Assembly: GCA_035701665.1 (NCBI GenBank)
Contig: DASSRQ010000033.1
Coordinates: 1 to 14,959, forward strand
Direction of reading: 5' to 3'
Length of the DNA: 14,959 bases
From: DASSRQ01 sp035701665
Lineage (GTDB): Bacteria > Vulcanimicrobiota > Vulcanimicrobiia > Vulcanimicrobiales > Vulcanimicrobiaceae
Shown: positions 8,021 to 13,474 of the stretch, piece by piece
Layout of the letters: each line of letters starts with the position of its first letter
Numbering within the stretch: the stretch's first letter is position 1
Program-made: the position numbers and the translations under genes
Notes under the pieces: model-generated
Told to the model about the DNA's origin: nothing
Databases searched by the model: none
The model's input: the letters and a program-made list of their open reading frames with translations, nothing else

Positions 8021-8072
8021 CCCGCGGCCTTCCGCTCGACAGGCGGATGCTCTATCGTTGAGCTACGAGTGC
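8021..8072 (-). tRNA. Truncated tRNA-Asp (GTC), 5' part only
   Basis: On the minus strand the sequence runs acceptor 5' strand GCACTCG, TA, D-arm GCTC-AACGATA-GAGC, A, anticodon arm TCCGC-CTGTCGA-GCGGA (anticodon GTC, Asp), variable AGGCC and T-stem 5' strand GCGGG. It then stops: the T-loop (TTCGA), the T-stem 3' strand and the CGAGTGC acceptor 3' strand are absent. The D-loop has GA where the conserved GG is expected. It starts 12 nt after tRNA-Lys and is followed within 31 nt by the HNH start codon, so it now forms the HNH leader. It cannot be a working tRNA as seen. Confidence 0.75.
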
Positions 8073-8084
8073 ATGGCGTCATAT

Positions 8085-8160
8085 TGGTGCGCGCTCAGAG
8101 ATTCGAACTCTGCGTATCCGGATTAAAAATCCGGTGCTATTCCACGTCAGCTTAGCGCGC
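8085..8160 (-). tRNA. tRNA-Lys (TTT)
   Basis: The cloverleaf is complete, 76 nt with CCA. Acceptor GCGCGCT pairs perfectly with AGCGCGC, discriminator A. D-arm is GCTG-ACGTGGAA-TAGC; anticodon arm is CCGGA-TTTTTAA-TCCGG with anticodon TTT; variable ATACG; T-arm is CAGAG-TTCGAAT-CTCTG. It is part of a minus-strand tRNA cluster. Confidence 0.95.
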
Positions 8161-8230
8161 ACGATACCGTTTCACTAATCCACAGCGCCGCGCGCAGTAG
8201 CAGTTCAAATGGGGAGCGGGTGCGTAAAAT

Positions 8231-8306
8231 TGGCCGGGACTGGGGCGCTCGAATCCCCGTACTCCGTGTTTTCAGCACGGCGCTACTCCATCTCAGCTAA
8301 GTCCCG
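8231..8306 (-). tRNA. tRNA-Phe (GAA), atypical acceptor end and T-stem
   Basis: 76 nt with CCA. Acceptor CGGGACT pairs with AGTCCCG; D-arm is GCTG-AGATGGAG-TAGC; anticodon arm is CCGTG-CTGAAAA-CACGG with anticodon GAA (Phe); variable AGTAC; T-arm is GGGGA-TTCGAGC-GCCCC. Oddities are a C1-G72 first pair, G at position 73 where bacterial tRNA-Phe normally has A, and an A53/G61 mismatch in place of the near-universal G53-C61. The fold is otherwise intact. Confidence 0.85.
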
Positions 8307-8315
8307 ATGGCGAAA

Positions 8316-8355
8316 GGCAACACGAAACTAAGACATGACACGCGTGCGTGTTGCC
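8316..8355. repeat. 9-bp inverted repeat between tRNA-Phe and tRNA-His
   Basis: GGCAACACG (8316-8324) and CGTGTTGCC (8347-8355) are perfect inverted copies separated by 22 nt. No T-tract follows on either strand, so it is not an obvious terminator. It could be a transcript-processing hairpin or protein-binding site in the 175-bp space between the two tRNA genes, which otherwise shows nothing I recognise. Confidence 0.45.
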
Positions 8356-8481
8356 GATCCGCGCTATCTGTACTTCTCGCGGAGTAGATCAAAACGAAAC
8401 AGCGCTACCGTGCCGGCCGGCGACGGCTTGAGACTCTTTTCTCGTCTTCAGTTGTCAAAGGTCACGCGATCAACGCAACTT

Positions 8482-8556
8482 TGGGGCGATTAACCGGAAT
8501 TGAACCGGTGTACACGGCGCCACAAGCCGTTGTCTTACCACTAGACGATAACCGCC
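8482..8556 (-). tRNA. tRNA-His (GTG)
   Basis: 75 nt including the extra G-1 and CCA. Acceptor GCGGTTA pairs with TAATCGC (one G-U). G-1 faces discriminator C73, the signature of tRNA-His. D-arm is GTCT-AGTGGTA-AGAC; anticodon arm is ACGGC-TTGTGGC-GCCGT with anticodon GTG; T-arm is ACCGG-TTCAATT-CCGGT. It is the first gene of the minus-strand tRNA cluster. Confidence 0.95.
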
Positions 8557-8594
8557 ATGCTTGGGAGCCGTGCGTCCAGCGCGTACAGCGCGAT

Positions 8595-8629
8595 AAACGA
8601 AGAGCCCCCTGGCTTCCGCCAGAGGGCTC
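8595..8629 (-). terminator. Rho-independent terminator of the short gene at 8656-8879
   Basis: GAGCCC/GGGCTC and CTGGC/GCCAG arms with a single internal mismatch and a TTCC/GGAA loop make a 12-bp hairpin. On the minus strand it is followed by TTCGTTTAT. It begins 26 nt past the stop of the short minus-strand gene and separates it from tRNA-His. Confidence 0.7.
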
Positions 8630-8655
8630 CTACACAATTTGTAGTGCTTCTGACT

Positions 8656-8879
8656 TCAGTCGATGGGTAGATCTCGCGTAAAATCGCTGCCTTTCGGGCG
8701 CGCGACGATATGGAACTGCGCGGTGGCGCAATCCATTTCGTTGTACGAAAGTCCCGACCAAAGTTTGAACATATCTAACAAATACCGCATGTTCGTCATA
8801 CTGTCAACCGTGCTGCAAAAAAAACGCGCGACAATACCGACCCGACGGAAACGAACAACTCAAACATCTGATCGTTCAA
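8656..8879 (-). CDS. Short conserved-looking gene requiring a -1 frameshift on T8 (hypothetical)
   Basis: Two overlapping frames on the minus strand look like one protein of 74 residues. Frame 1 starts at TTG (8879) with AAGGAG at 7 nt spacing and reads MNDQMFELFVSVGSVLSRVFF before running into a TGA at 8796-8798. Frame 2 ends at TGA 8656-8658 and reads ...MRYLLDMFKLWSGLSYNEMD, then HIVARPKGSDFTRDLPID. The frames join by a -1 slip on a run of eight T (8817-8824 on plus, all A), which contains U UUU UUU in the zero frame. Alternatively frame 2 is a separate 47-residue gene from ATG 8799, coupled through an ATGA overlap. The good ribosome-binding site and the terminator just downstream support a real gene. 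I do not recognise the family, and I cannot tell programmed shifting from a homopolymer error or decay. Confidence 0.55.
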
Positions 8880-9149
8880 CGCATATCTCCTTCTGCCGTA
8901 CGCGCGATAACCGGCATTAACCCGATCTCGGCCGTCACGCCTGGTCTCGCGCAAATTCGCAAGTCGAACCGAAAGCCGCCGTAACTCCATAGGCGACGAG
9001 AACAGCATCGGTGGTCGTCGGGCGGCGAGTCCCGGAATTCCGCTCAAAACCGTAACAATCTAAGTGCATTCTGGAGACGTTCGACTCATGTGCCTAGCGC
9101 GACGAGTACGATACATTTCAAGTTACTATTTTCAGTTTCTACCGGACTG
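8880..9149. other. Intergenic region without a recognised gene
   Basis: About 270 bp between the divergent short gene (minus) and the lipoprotein gene (plus). The reading frames here have poor coding character, and I saw no RNA gene. It presumably carries the promoter of the minus-strand gene, which I could not place. Confidence 0.5.
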
Positions 9150-9179
9150 TTGCCGCGTTCGCTGCCGACGGGCTAAATA
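9150..9179 (+). promoter_or_regulatory. Candidate sigma-70-type promoter of the 9203 lipoprotein gene
   Basis: TTGCCG (9150-9155) and TAAATA (9174-9179) are separated by 18 bp. The -10 lies about 24 nt before the ATG, leaving a short leader that contains the GGAG ribosome-binding site. Confidence 0.45.
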
Positions 9180-9202
9180 CACCGGGATATTGGAGCGGTC
9201 AG

Positions 9203-9784
9203 ATGGCGTTACCACGTATTAATCGCCGGCTTATTCGGCGTTTTGGAACCTTATCGCTCGTCGCGTTATTCACGTTGGCGGGATGTGCAACGAGCGGCAC
9301 GGCTCCCTCGGGGGTTGCCGCACTCGCGGCCGGCGACCAGTTATTGCCTGCCACGTCTCGTCGTAAGACTCCTGACAATAGTACGCGCTATTGGTGGGTC
9401 ACTGTCTGGAATAACACACACAACTTTATATGGGTCACGCGTTACTGGAACGAGGACGAGTTAGAGATCTTTCCCTGGCAGATTGAAGGCGCGGATTGCG
9501 TGGCAAGCGGCCAACAATTGACGCGCGCTATTTCCTACCGGTTCACGGAGACGCGTCTTGCAAAGTTGCGCGTCGAAGTTAAAGACTATGGCGCGACCAG
9601 CTGTAGCGCTAATACGATCTCCGACTTCTATGGACGGGTTTGCGATCTCAATTTCTGGAGCGGTAATCCGACCTATGACTGGATTCGGGGGTTTGCCGAG
9701 ATACATGTGGTGCCCCCACACTTCCAGATTCACACCGACTGCGACATCGCCAGGGGCTACGGACCCTACCCAGGGCCGTTCTAA
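9203..9784 (+). CDS. Lipoprotein of unknown function, Trp/Tyr-rich
   Basis: 193 residues. An Arg-rich n-region (RINRRLIRRF), hydrophobic core and lipobox LAGC with Cys at residue 28 give a clear lipoprotein signal. The mature domain (from about residue 60: RYWWVTVWNNTHNFIWVTRYW) is unusually rich in Trp and Tyr with alternating beta-type hydrophobicity. Four to five Cys (near residues 98, 133, 146 and 179) could form disulfides. GGAG lies 7 nt upstream of the ATG, and a candidate promoter precedes it. It stands alone and converges on the small secreted protein at 9842-10219. The family is not recognised; the aromatic-rich surface suggests a carbohydrate or cell-wall contact, which is speculative. 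Confidence 0.8.
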   Translation: MALPRINRRLIRRFGTLSLVALFTLAGCATSGTAPSGVAALAAGDQLLPATSRRKTPDNSTRYWWVTVWNNTHNFIWVTRYWNEDELEIFPWQIEGADCVASGQQLTRAISYRFTETRLAKLRVEVKDYGATSCSANTISDFYGRVCDLNFWSGNPTYDWIRGFAEIHVVPPHFQIHTDCDIARGYGPYPGPF

Positions 9785-9841
9785 AAAAGGTGTATACGGC
9801 GTCGACCCAGCGAGCTCGCGCGTCTCATGGCCGGACATCGT

Positions 9842-10219
9842 TTAGCAAAGACCGCTCCGTACTATCTTCCCGGCAAGCGCATCTATTACGTACCGTGCTT
9901 CGGTGGCGAACTTCGTAGCACACCCAAGCGTAATCGCCCCGCGTTCACGGCGCGGCAAGAATGTTATGTAGTCGAGGTTAGTTCCGGGCTTTCGGGCGAA
10001 GGTAATCGTATAATCTGAAATTTGCGATTTTGCGTGCGTTCGCCAATCGTTATATGCTAGAGCAAGGGCTCTGAAATCGGCACCGGTCAGCACCGTGATT
10101 TGCACGGGTTTTCCGCTAACCATGAAATAGTCTGTAACGTTTCGCGTACCAGCCTGACTTTGCGTCGAAGTCAGTAACGTAAAGGCCAAGAAAAGCGCTA
10201 ATTTGCGCAAGTCGAACAT
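9842..10219 (-). CDS. Small secreted protein of unknown function
   Basis: 125 residues with a Sec signal peptide: MFDLRKLALFLAFTLLTSTQ, probable cleavage after QSQA. The mature domain of about 100 residues has a helix (ALALAYNDWRTHA), then strands ISDYTITF and YITFLPRR, and a terminal YVIDALAGKIV. That order (helix, strand, strand, Y-x-ID-x-x-x-GKIV) resembles small PepSY/NTF2-like exported domains, but similarity is too thin to name a family. Cys near residue 101 and at the C-terminus may pair. A GGGGGA ribosome-binding site lies 8 nt before the ATG. A C-terminal gene remnant on the same strand ends about 35 bp upstream. Confidence 0.7.
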   Translation of the reverse strand: MFDLRKLALFLAFTLLTSTQSQAGTRNVTDYFMVSGKPVQITVLTGADFRALALAYNDWRTHAKSQISDYTITFARKPGTNLDYITFLPRRERGAITLGCATKFATEARYVIDALAGKIVRSGLC

Positions 10220-10253
10220 GTGTCAATTCCCCCGAGTGTCTCATTGGAGGCTA

Positions 10254-10409
10254 CTAAGGCGCGAGCGACACGGGCACCTGGATCGATGCGCTCACGCCGT
10301 CGCTACGTACCGCGCGCAACGTAATTTCGAGGCTCCCAAACGAGACCGCGCATCCAAACTGCGGCGGTGTAAGCGCCCCGGCTCTTTTGCCTTCATCTGG
10401 TAGTATGGA
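10254..10409 (-). pseudogene. C-terminal remnant of an unidentified gene
   Basis: A 51-codon frame with no usable start reads on the minus strand from after a TGA at 10410-10412 to tandem TAG TAG stops. Its protein (PPQFGCAVSFGSLEITLRAV, then RSDGVSASIQVPVSLAP) has the alternating pattern of a beta-rich domain end. Third codon positions are strongly G/C, unlike the other frames here. It therefore looks like the 3' end of a gene whose 5' part was lost. It precedes the small secreted protein gene on the same strand. Confidence is limited by its shortness. Confidence 0.4.
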
Positions 10410-10412
10410 TCA

Positions 10413-10625
10413 GTGAGCCCGCCGTTTCGCCGCTGGTTTGACTCGAGCGATGACGTTTTTCGCAAAGCCTTGATCATCGGTCTATTCGTTTTTGCCGGCG
10501 GGACGTATATGTACGTCTGGTGCGAAATCTTCACGCCGCGATGGTACGACGGCCCGCTTTCACGGCGTTATGGCCTGCTGCCGCGCCAAAGTTTGGGCGA
10601 TTTGCTCACCACGCTCGACGTTTAG
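10413..10625 (+). CDS. Small single-pass membrane protein (hypothetical)
   Basis: 70 residues from a GTG start. A charged N-terminus (FRRWFDSSDDVFRK) is followed by one transmembrane segment at about residues 19-40 (ALIIGLFVFAGGTYMYVWCE) and a basic C-terminal tail (PLSRRYGLLPRQS). Codon use is G/C-rich in third positions, supporting coding. No Shine-Dalgarno is seen; TAGTAT lies 9-10 nt before the GTG, so a leaderless transcript is possible. The stop is TAG followed directly by a second TAG. The family is not recognised. Confidence 0.55.
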   Translation: MSPPFRRWFDSSDDVFRKALIIGLFVFAGGTYMYVWCEIFTPRWYDGPLSRRYGLLPRQSLGDLLTTLDV

Positions 10626-11080
10626 TAGAGTTTACGTCTACGCCCTGGGCCATTCACCATGCGTGACAAACCATCGTTCAGCCGCACCGTTCGGCAGCGA
10701 GGCTAGGCCGCTCAGTCTGACGTCTCTTGCGAATTGAGCATACGTTAGTTTCAAAAGTCGGCCTAAGCGTATCAGTGATGTAGCTGTACCGACCGTTGGA
10801 CGCATCGCGGGATCCATGACGCCTCGATAGCATCATTTCGATCGCTGGAAGACCCGGCATTTCGCCGCGCAACCCGCGCCAATAAACGAACCATCTCCGA
10901 TGTATCGCCCTTGCTGCTTAACCACATGCCCGGCGATATCGTGCGGCCCGATATTGCCGTTGTGGCGTAAATCATGCCCCCATGCCGTTCGCTATTCCCA
11001 GACCAATCCGGGGCAACCAGCGTATGGTAGGCGACAATACAACCGAGGAAACGCCCCCTTGCCGCCGCGAAATCAAAGAA
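10626..11080. other. 455-bp stretch with no convincing gene
   Basis: Nothing here passes as a clear gene. The best candidate is a minus-strand frame from ATG 10975 to TGA 10772 (67 residues, MIYATTAISGRTISPGMWLS...). It reads fairly protein-like and continues upstream without a stop, but it lacks a proper ribosome-binding site and its codon bias is weak. It may be the decayed end of an older gene. The rest holds the upstream region of the 11081 gene. Confidence 0.4.
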
Positions 11081-11992
11081 ATGCTGAAGCAGATATCGAT
11101 CGTATCGACACTTCTTCTCCTCTTCATCGTGGCGATGCCACCGCAGGCTGCGCGAGCCGAGAAATTCAAGTCCGCATCGCAATGCGCCGTCGGCGCGCGC
11201 GTGGTCGATGATAACGGCTATAAAGGAACGATTACGGCCGTGCACGATCCGATCTGTATGGTGCGCATCGACAACTCCGGAAAGGAAGAGGCGCGACTGT
11301 TTTGGATGCTCAACCTCGCCGGCGATAGCTCGGAAACGAACGACAAACTTGTGCCGGGCAAGTACGCCTGCTATGCAGATGGACAATACACGTTCATGGA
11401 CGTTTATATAACGGGCGGGAACGGTACCTCGGGAACGTACAGCTCGGCCGGTTCGAGCGGATCGTTCCGCGTGCAGTATCCGTCCCGGCAGATCGTTTTT
11501 AGTGGCGGATCGCTGCAGCGGTATCGCGCCAAATTACTCGCCGGCCCAAGTATCGGGCTAAATTCGAACGGCGATAGTTTTTATGGCACGACGTGCGACC
11601 TCGCTCGCACCGGCAAGCGCGCTTCCGCACCTCATCCGGAAACGCGTAATGCGCGGCCGCCGGCCGCTTCTACGCGCGCAGCAGCTCCGGCGCGCGCGCA
11701 CGGCTCTGGCCGTGCAAACAATAGCCTCTTGCCAGTCACCGAACCCGGATCGCGTACGACAAATCCGGACGGCGAGGCGCCGCGCTTTAAAATCGGTGAC
11801 AAGGTGCAGGTCAACCCGTTTTCGACGACCGGCGCAGCGCAAATAACGTGGTATCCCGGGGTCGTTACGAAACTGATCGTGCTGCCCTCAGGCGAGCTCG
11901 CCGGCTACATCGTGCAGATCCGTACTCCGAACGGTCCTGGCTCGACGTACCACGTGCCTACGAATAATAACCACATCCGGATCCCGCACTAG
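11081..11992 (+). CDS. Secreted protein with two SH3-like segments and a disordered linker
   Basis: 303 residues. The start at 11081 places a textbook signal peptide at the N-terminus (MLKQISIVSTLLLLFIVAMP, cleavage after ARA); the frame is open further upstream to 10982, but those residues precede the signal and are not credible. Mature layout: an SH3/Tudor-like strand set (VGARVVDDNGYKGTITAVHD), a middle beta domain (PGKYACYADGQYTFMDVYIT, then QRYRAKLLAGPSIGLNSNG and FYGTTCDLAR), and an Ala/Arg/Pro-rich linker of about 60 residues. A second SH3-like segment follows (FKIGDKVQV ... YPGVVTKL ... YIVQIRTPNG) up to the C-terminus. No ideal ribosome-binding site is seen. The function is unknown; the two modules flanking a flexible linker suggest a binding or cell-envelope scaffold role. 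The stop is TAG, with a terminator about 68 nt downstream. Confidence 0.8.
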   Translation: MLKQISIVSTLLLLFIVAMPPQAARAEKFKSASQCAVGARVVDDNGYKGTITAVHDPICMVRIDNSGKEEARLFWMLNLAGDSSETNDKLVPGKYACYADGQYTFMDVYITGGNGTSGTYSSAGSSGSFRVQYPSRQIVFSGGSLQRYRAKLLAGPSIGLNSNGDSFYGTTCDLARTGKRASAPHPETRNARPPAASTRAAAPARAHGSGRANNSLLPVTEPGSRTTNPDGEAPRFKIGDKVQVNPFSTTGAAQITWYPGVVTKLIVLPSGELAGYIVQIRTPNGPGSTYHVPTNNNHIRIPH

Positions 11993-12047
11993 ACGATACG
12001 TCGGCAGCGACCTGAAATGTGACCAGATCGTGACCATTTCGACTGGG

Positions 12048-12083
12048 GCAAAATAAAAACGCCCGAGAAATCGGGCGAATTTT
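12048..12083. terminator. Bidirectional Rho-independent terminator
   Basis: CGCCCG (12060-12065) and CGGGCG (12072-12077) form a 6-bp GC stem with a 6-nt loop. On the minus strand it is followed by TTTTTATTTT (tRNA side), on the plus strand by AATTTT (downstream of the 11081 gene). Confidence 0.75.
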
Positions 12084-12105
12084 GGTAGCGCCAACGGGAA
12101 TCGAA
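12056..12105 (-). repeat. Direct repeat copy 1: tRNA 3' end plus terminator (att-like scar)
   Basis: A 50-bp unit identical at 47 positions to 12949-12998. On the minus strand it contains the end of a T-arm (TTCGATTCCCG), the acceptor 3' strand and CCA (TTGGCGCTACCA), then a terminator hairpin. The tRNA 5' part is missing. A tRNA 3' end is the usual attachment site of tyrosine-recombinase elements, so this is likely an att scar. Confidence 0.7.
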
Positions 12106-12306
12106 ATCGCTCACCCCGTGGTGATTTCGGCATGTTCTAACCATTTACGCTTGCGGACTCGTTCATCGTGGTTCGTCCTGTCCAGGCAGTGCCGGGCATT
12201 CCGTGCCGGCTCGTGCCCGATCTGTGCCTTCCGATCGGTGCGGCTAGTTTGGCTCGCCCCGCTTGAAAGTGATCTTCGAGCCTGAAGGCATTGGCATCAG
12301 TTATGA

Positions 12307-12467
12307 CCATTTTTGCGGATTTATCGCGAGAACGGTTTGCGAGTGCGCGGCGACGTAAGCGCAAGGCGAATTATGTTCGCGGCAATGTCATTCCGCCGGT
12401 CAGTGGCGCCAATGAGCGGTGGTTGATCGACTTCATGCACTCCCCAGCCCACTATTCGAAGCGATAA
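12307..12467 (+). pseudogene. IS3-family transposase (OrfB) fragment, frameshifted
   Basis: The plus strand reads RIYRENGLRVRG (from 12316) in one frame. After a shift at about 12345-12350 it continues ARRRKRKANYVRGNVIPPV and SGANERWLIDFMHS in another. This is the characteristic helix plus start of the rve/DDE catalytic domain of IS3-family OrfB, including the first catalytic Asp (codon 12429-12431, WLIDF). Both ends are missing and the frame ends at TAA 12465-12467. No terminal inverted repeats were recognised. Confidence 0.7.
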
Positions 12468-12478
12468 ACGCGGCTACT

Positions 12479-12769
12479 TCAGTCCCCTATGCATAGCCGC
12501 AAGGCGTCGCAGTTCCAGATAATGGCGGCGGCCACAACGACGATTATAGCGGTAACAATTATAAGCCGTTTACGCAACCGTGCCGCGTAAGGAAAAACAA
12601 TGGGACTGCCCAATATGAAACACAGGATCACCGCGATCGTTAAGTTTGCTAGTGACAAGCGCGTCGCGCCGTGCTGCAAATGTATTGCCCAGATTTGCTG
12701 CGCACCAAGAACTATTCCAAGAAGAATAAACGTCGGCGCGAATATTTTTTTCGCACGCTCAGCCTCCAC
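12479..12769 (-). CDS. Small three-helix membrane protein (hypothetical)
   Basis: 96 residues with three hydrophobic segments: FAPTFILLGIVLGAQQIWAI, LTIAVILCFILGSPIVFPYA and RLIIVTAIIVVVAAAIIW, separated by short polar or basic loops (AARLRKR). The start is taken as GTG at 12769 because AAGGAGG lies 6 nt upstream; the frame is open to another GTG at 12811 without a ribosome-binding site. It stands alone between the two tRNA-end repeats, so it may be cargo of an integrated element. The family is not recognised. Confidence 0.7.
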   Translation of the reverse strand: MEAERAKKIFAPTFILLGIVLGAQQIWAIHLQHGATRLSLANLTIAVILCFILGSPIVFPYAARLRKRLIIVTAIIVVVAAAIIWNCDALRLCIGD

Positions 12770-12948
12770 AATTGTCCTCCTTCGCGTTGCGCTGACCGTC
12801 GGCTGCTGCACTGAGCCCTACGCCTACGGCGCCAGTAGCCGCCCCGCCGCCCACGCTGGTTTTGTCAGATTTGGCAGGCGTTGTTAAACCGAAAAATTCG
12901 CGACGGGCTCGTGCCCGATTTGTGCCCGATCAGGCCGTATAAAGAATG

Positions 12949-12998
12949 AAAACGCCCGATAAATCGAGCGAATTATGGTAGCGCCAACGGGAATCGAA
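12949..12998 (-). repeat. Direct repeat copy 2: tRNA 3' end plus terminator (att-like scar)
   Basis: The second copy of the 50-bp unit. Here more of the T-arm is kept (minus strand AGGGG-TTCGATT-CCCGT, one mismatch), then the acceptor strand and CCA at 12976-12978. The hairpin is CGCTCG/CGGGCG with one G-T pair and TTTTCATT after it. No D-arm or anticodon arm is visible upstream, so this is also a partial tRNA. Confidence 0.7.
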
Positions 12999-13005
12999 CC
13001 CCTTC

Positions 13006-13255
13006 TCCGCACTGCCGGCTGATGCACGGTCTACCGTTTTTCGCGACTTTTCGACAGTTTCGAGGACTTGCGACTGCAGATTGATGCGGTGTAATGCAGG
13101 TACCAGGTAGACCCTTGGGTAGACACCGGGCGCTCGGCGATGCGAGTCACGGAGGCTCCTAATCCATCCGCCGGGCGAGCGTGAAATCGGATACTCACCA
13201 AGCGCCGGACAGTACGGAGACGTCCATTCAAATTGCTACACGGATTATCATGCAG
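13006..13255. other. Non-coding stretch next to the att-like repeat
   Basis: No convincing gene. It contains a direct repeat of GGGTAGAC (about 13099-13125 area) and a weak ACGG/CCGT hairpin with TTTTT (13026-13041). A strong plus-strand terminator follows at 13256, so something may once have been, or is, transcribed here. Confidence 0.4.
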
Positions 13256-13274
13256 ACGGCGTAGCGCCGTTTTT
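13256..13274 (+). terminator. Rho-independent terminator without an assigned gene
   Basis: ACGGCG-TAG-CGCCGT followed by TTTT on the plus strand. The minus strand lacks a T-tract after the stem, so orientation is clear. No plus-strand gene ends shortly before it; see the finding on a possible small RNA. Confidence 0.65.
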
Positions 13275-13280
13275 GTGTAA

Positions 13281-13439
13281 GATCCACGTACTTTTGAGAA
13301 CACACATTCAAAACAGGACAACGTGGTGGTTTATGGCTACGTGGTTCACGATGATTCGGACCGCGCAGCACGCCGAATAGATGCAGCACTACATTTACTG
13401 CCACTTTGTGTGCGCAGCGCTGTGAATAACAGGCGATAA
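13281..13439 (+). pseudogene. Possible C-terminal remnant of a tyrosine recombinase (integrase)
   Basis: A 52-codon frame following a TAA ends at TAA 13437-13439. It contains THSKQDNVVVYGYVVHDDSD, then RAARRIDAAL. This parallels the C-terminal motif of phage-type integrases: the GHSS....T region, the catalytic Tyr in (V)YGH, then an acidic-rich (AA)xxIDAAL helix. The usual His after YG is Tyr here and the LGH motif is degraded. Position beside tRNA-end repeats fits. No start codon or ribosome-binding site serves a full gene, although GTG at 13323 follows AGGA. It is short, hence low confidence. Confidence 0.35.
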
Positions 13440-13474
13440 CCTTGCGCGTTTGCATTCATGGTCAGCTCACCGTT

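Noticed and set aside
7456..8072. Group I intron or intron-homing interpretation of tRNA-Asp plus HNH
   Set aside because: No 3' half of the tRNA (TTCGA then CGAGTGC) follows the HNH gene, and the break is in the T-arm, not the anticodon loop.
10772..11386. Minus-strand 204-codon open frame
   Set aside because: More than half lies antisense to the signal peptide and N-terminal domain of the well-supported 11081 gene. Only the part below 10976 is protein-like, and it lacks a ribosome-binding site; it is noted under the intergenic entry.
12082..12285. Plus-strand frame beginning MVAPTGIE
   Set aside because: This peptide is the well-known false translation of the antisense of a tRNA T-arm and acceptor end; the tRNA-end repeat explains it.
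13031..13321. Minus-strand 96-codon open frame next to the tRNA-end repeat
   Set aside because: Its start lies across the plus-strand terminator and the integrase-like tail, codon bias is poor, there is no ribosome-binding site, and the product is low-complexity Ser/Arg at the end.
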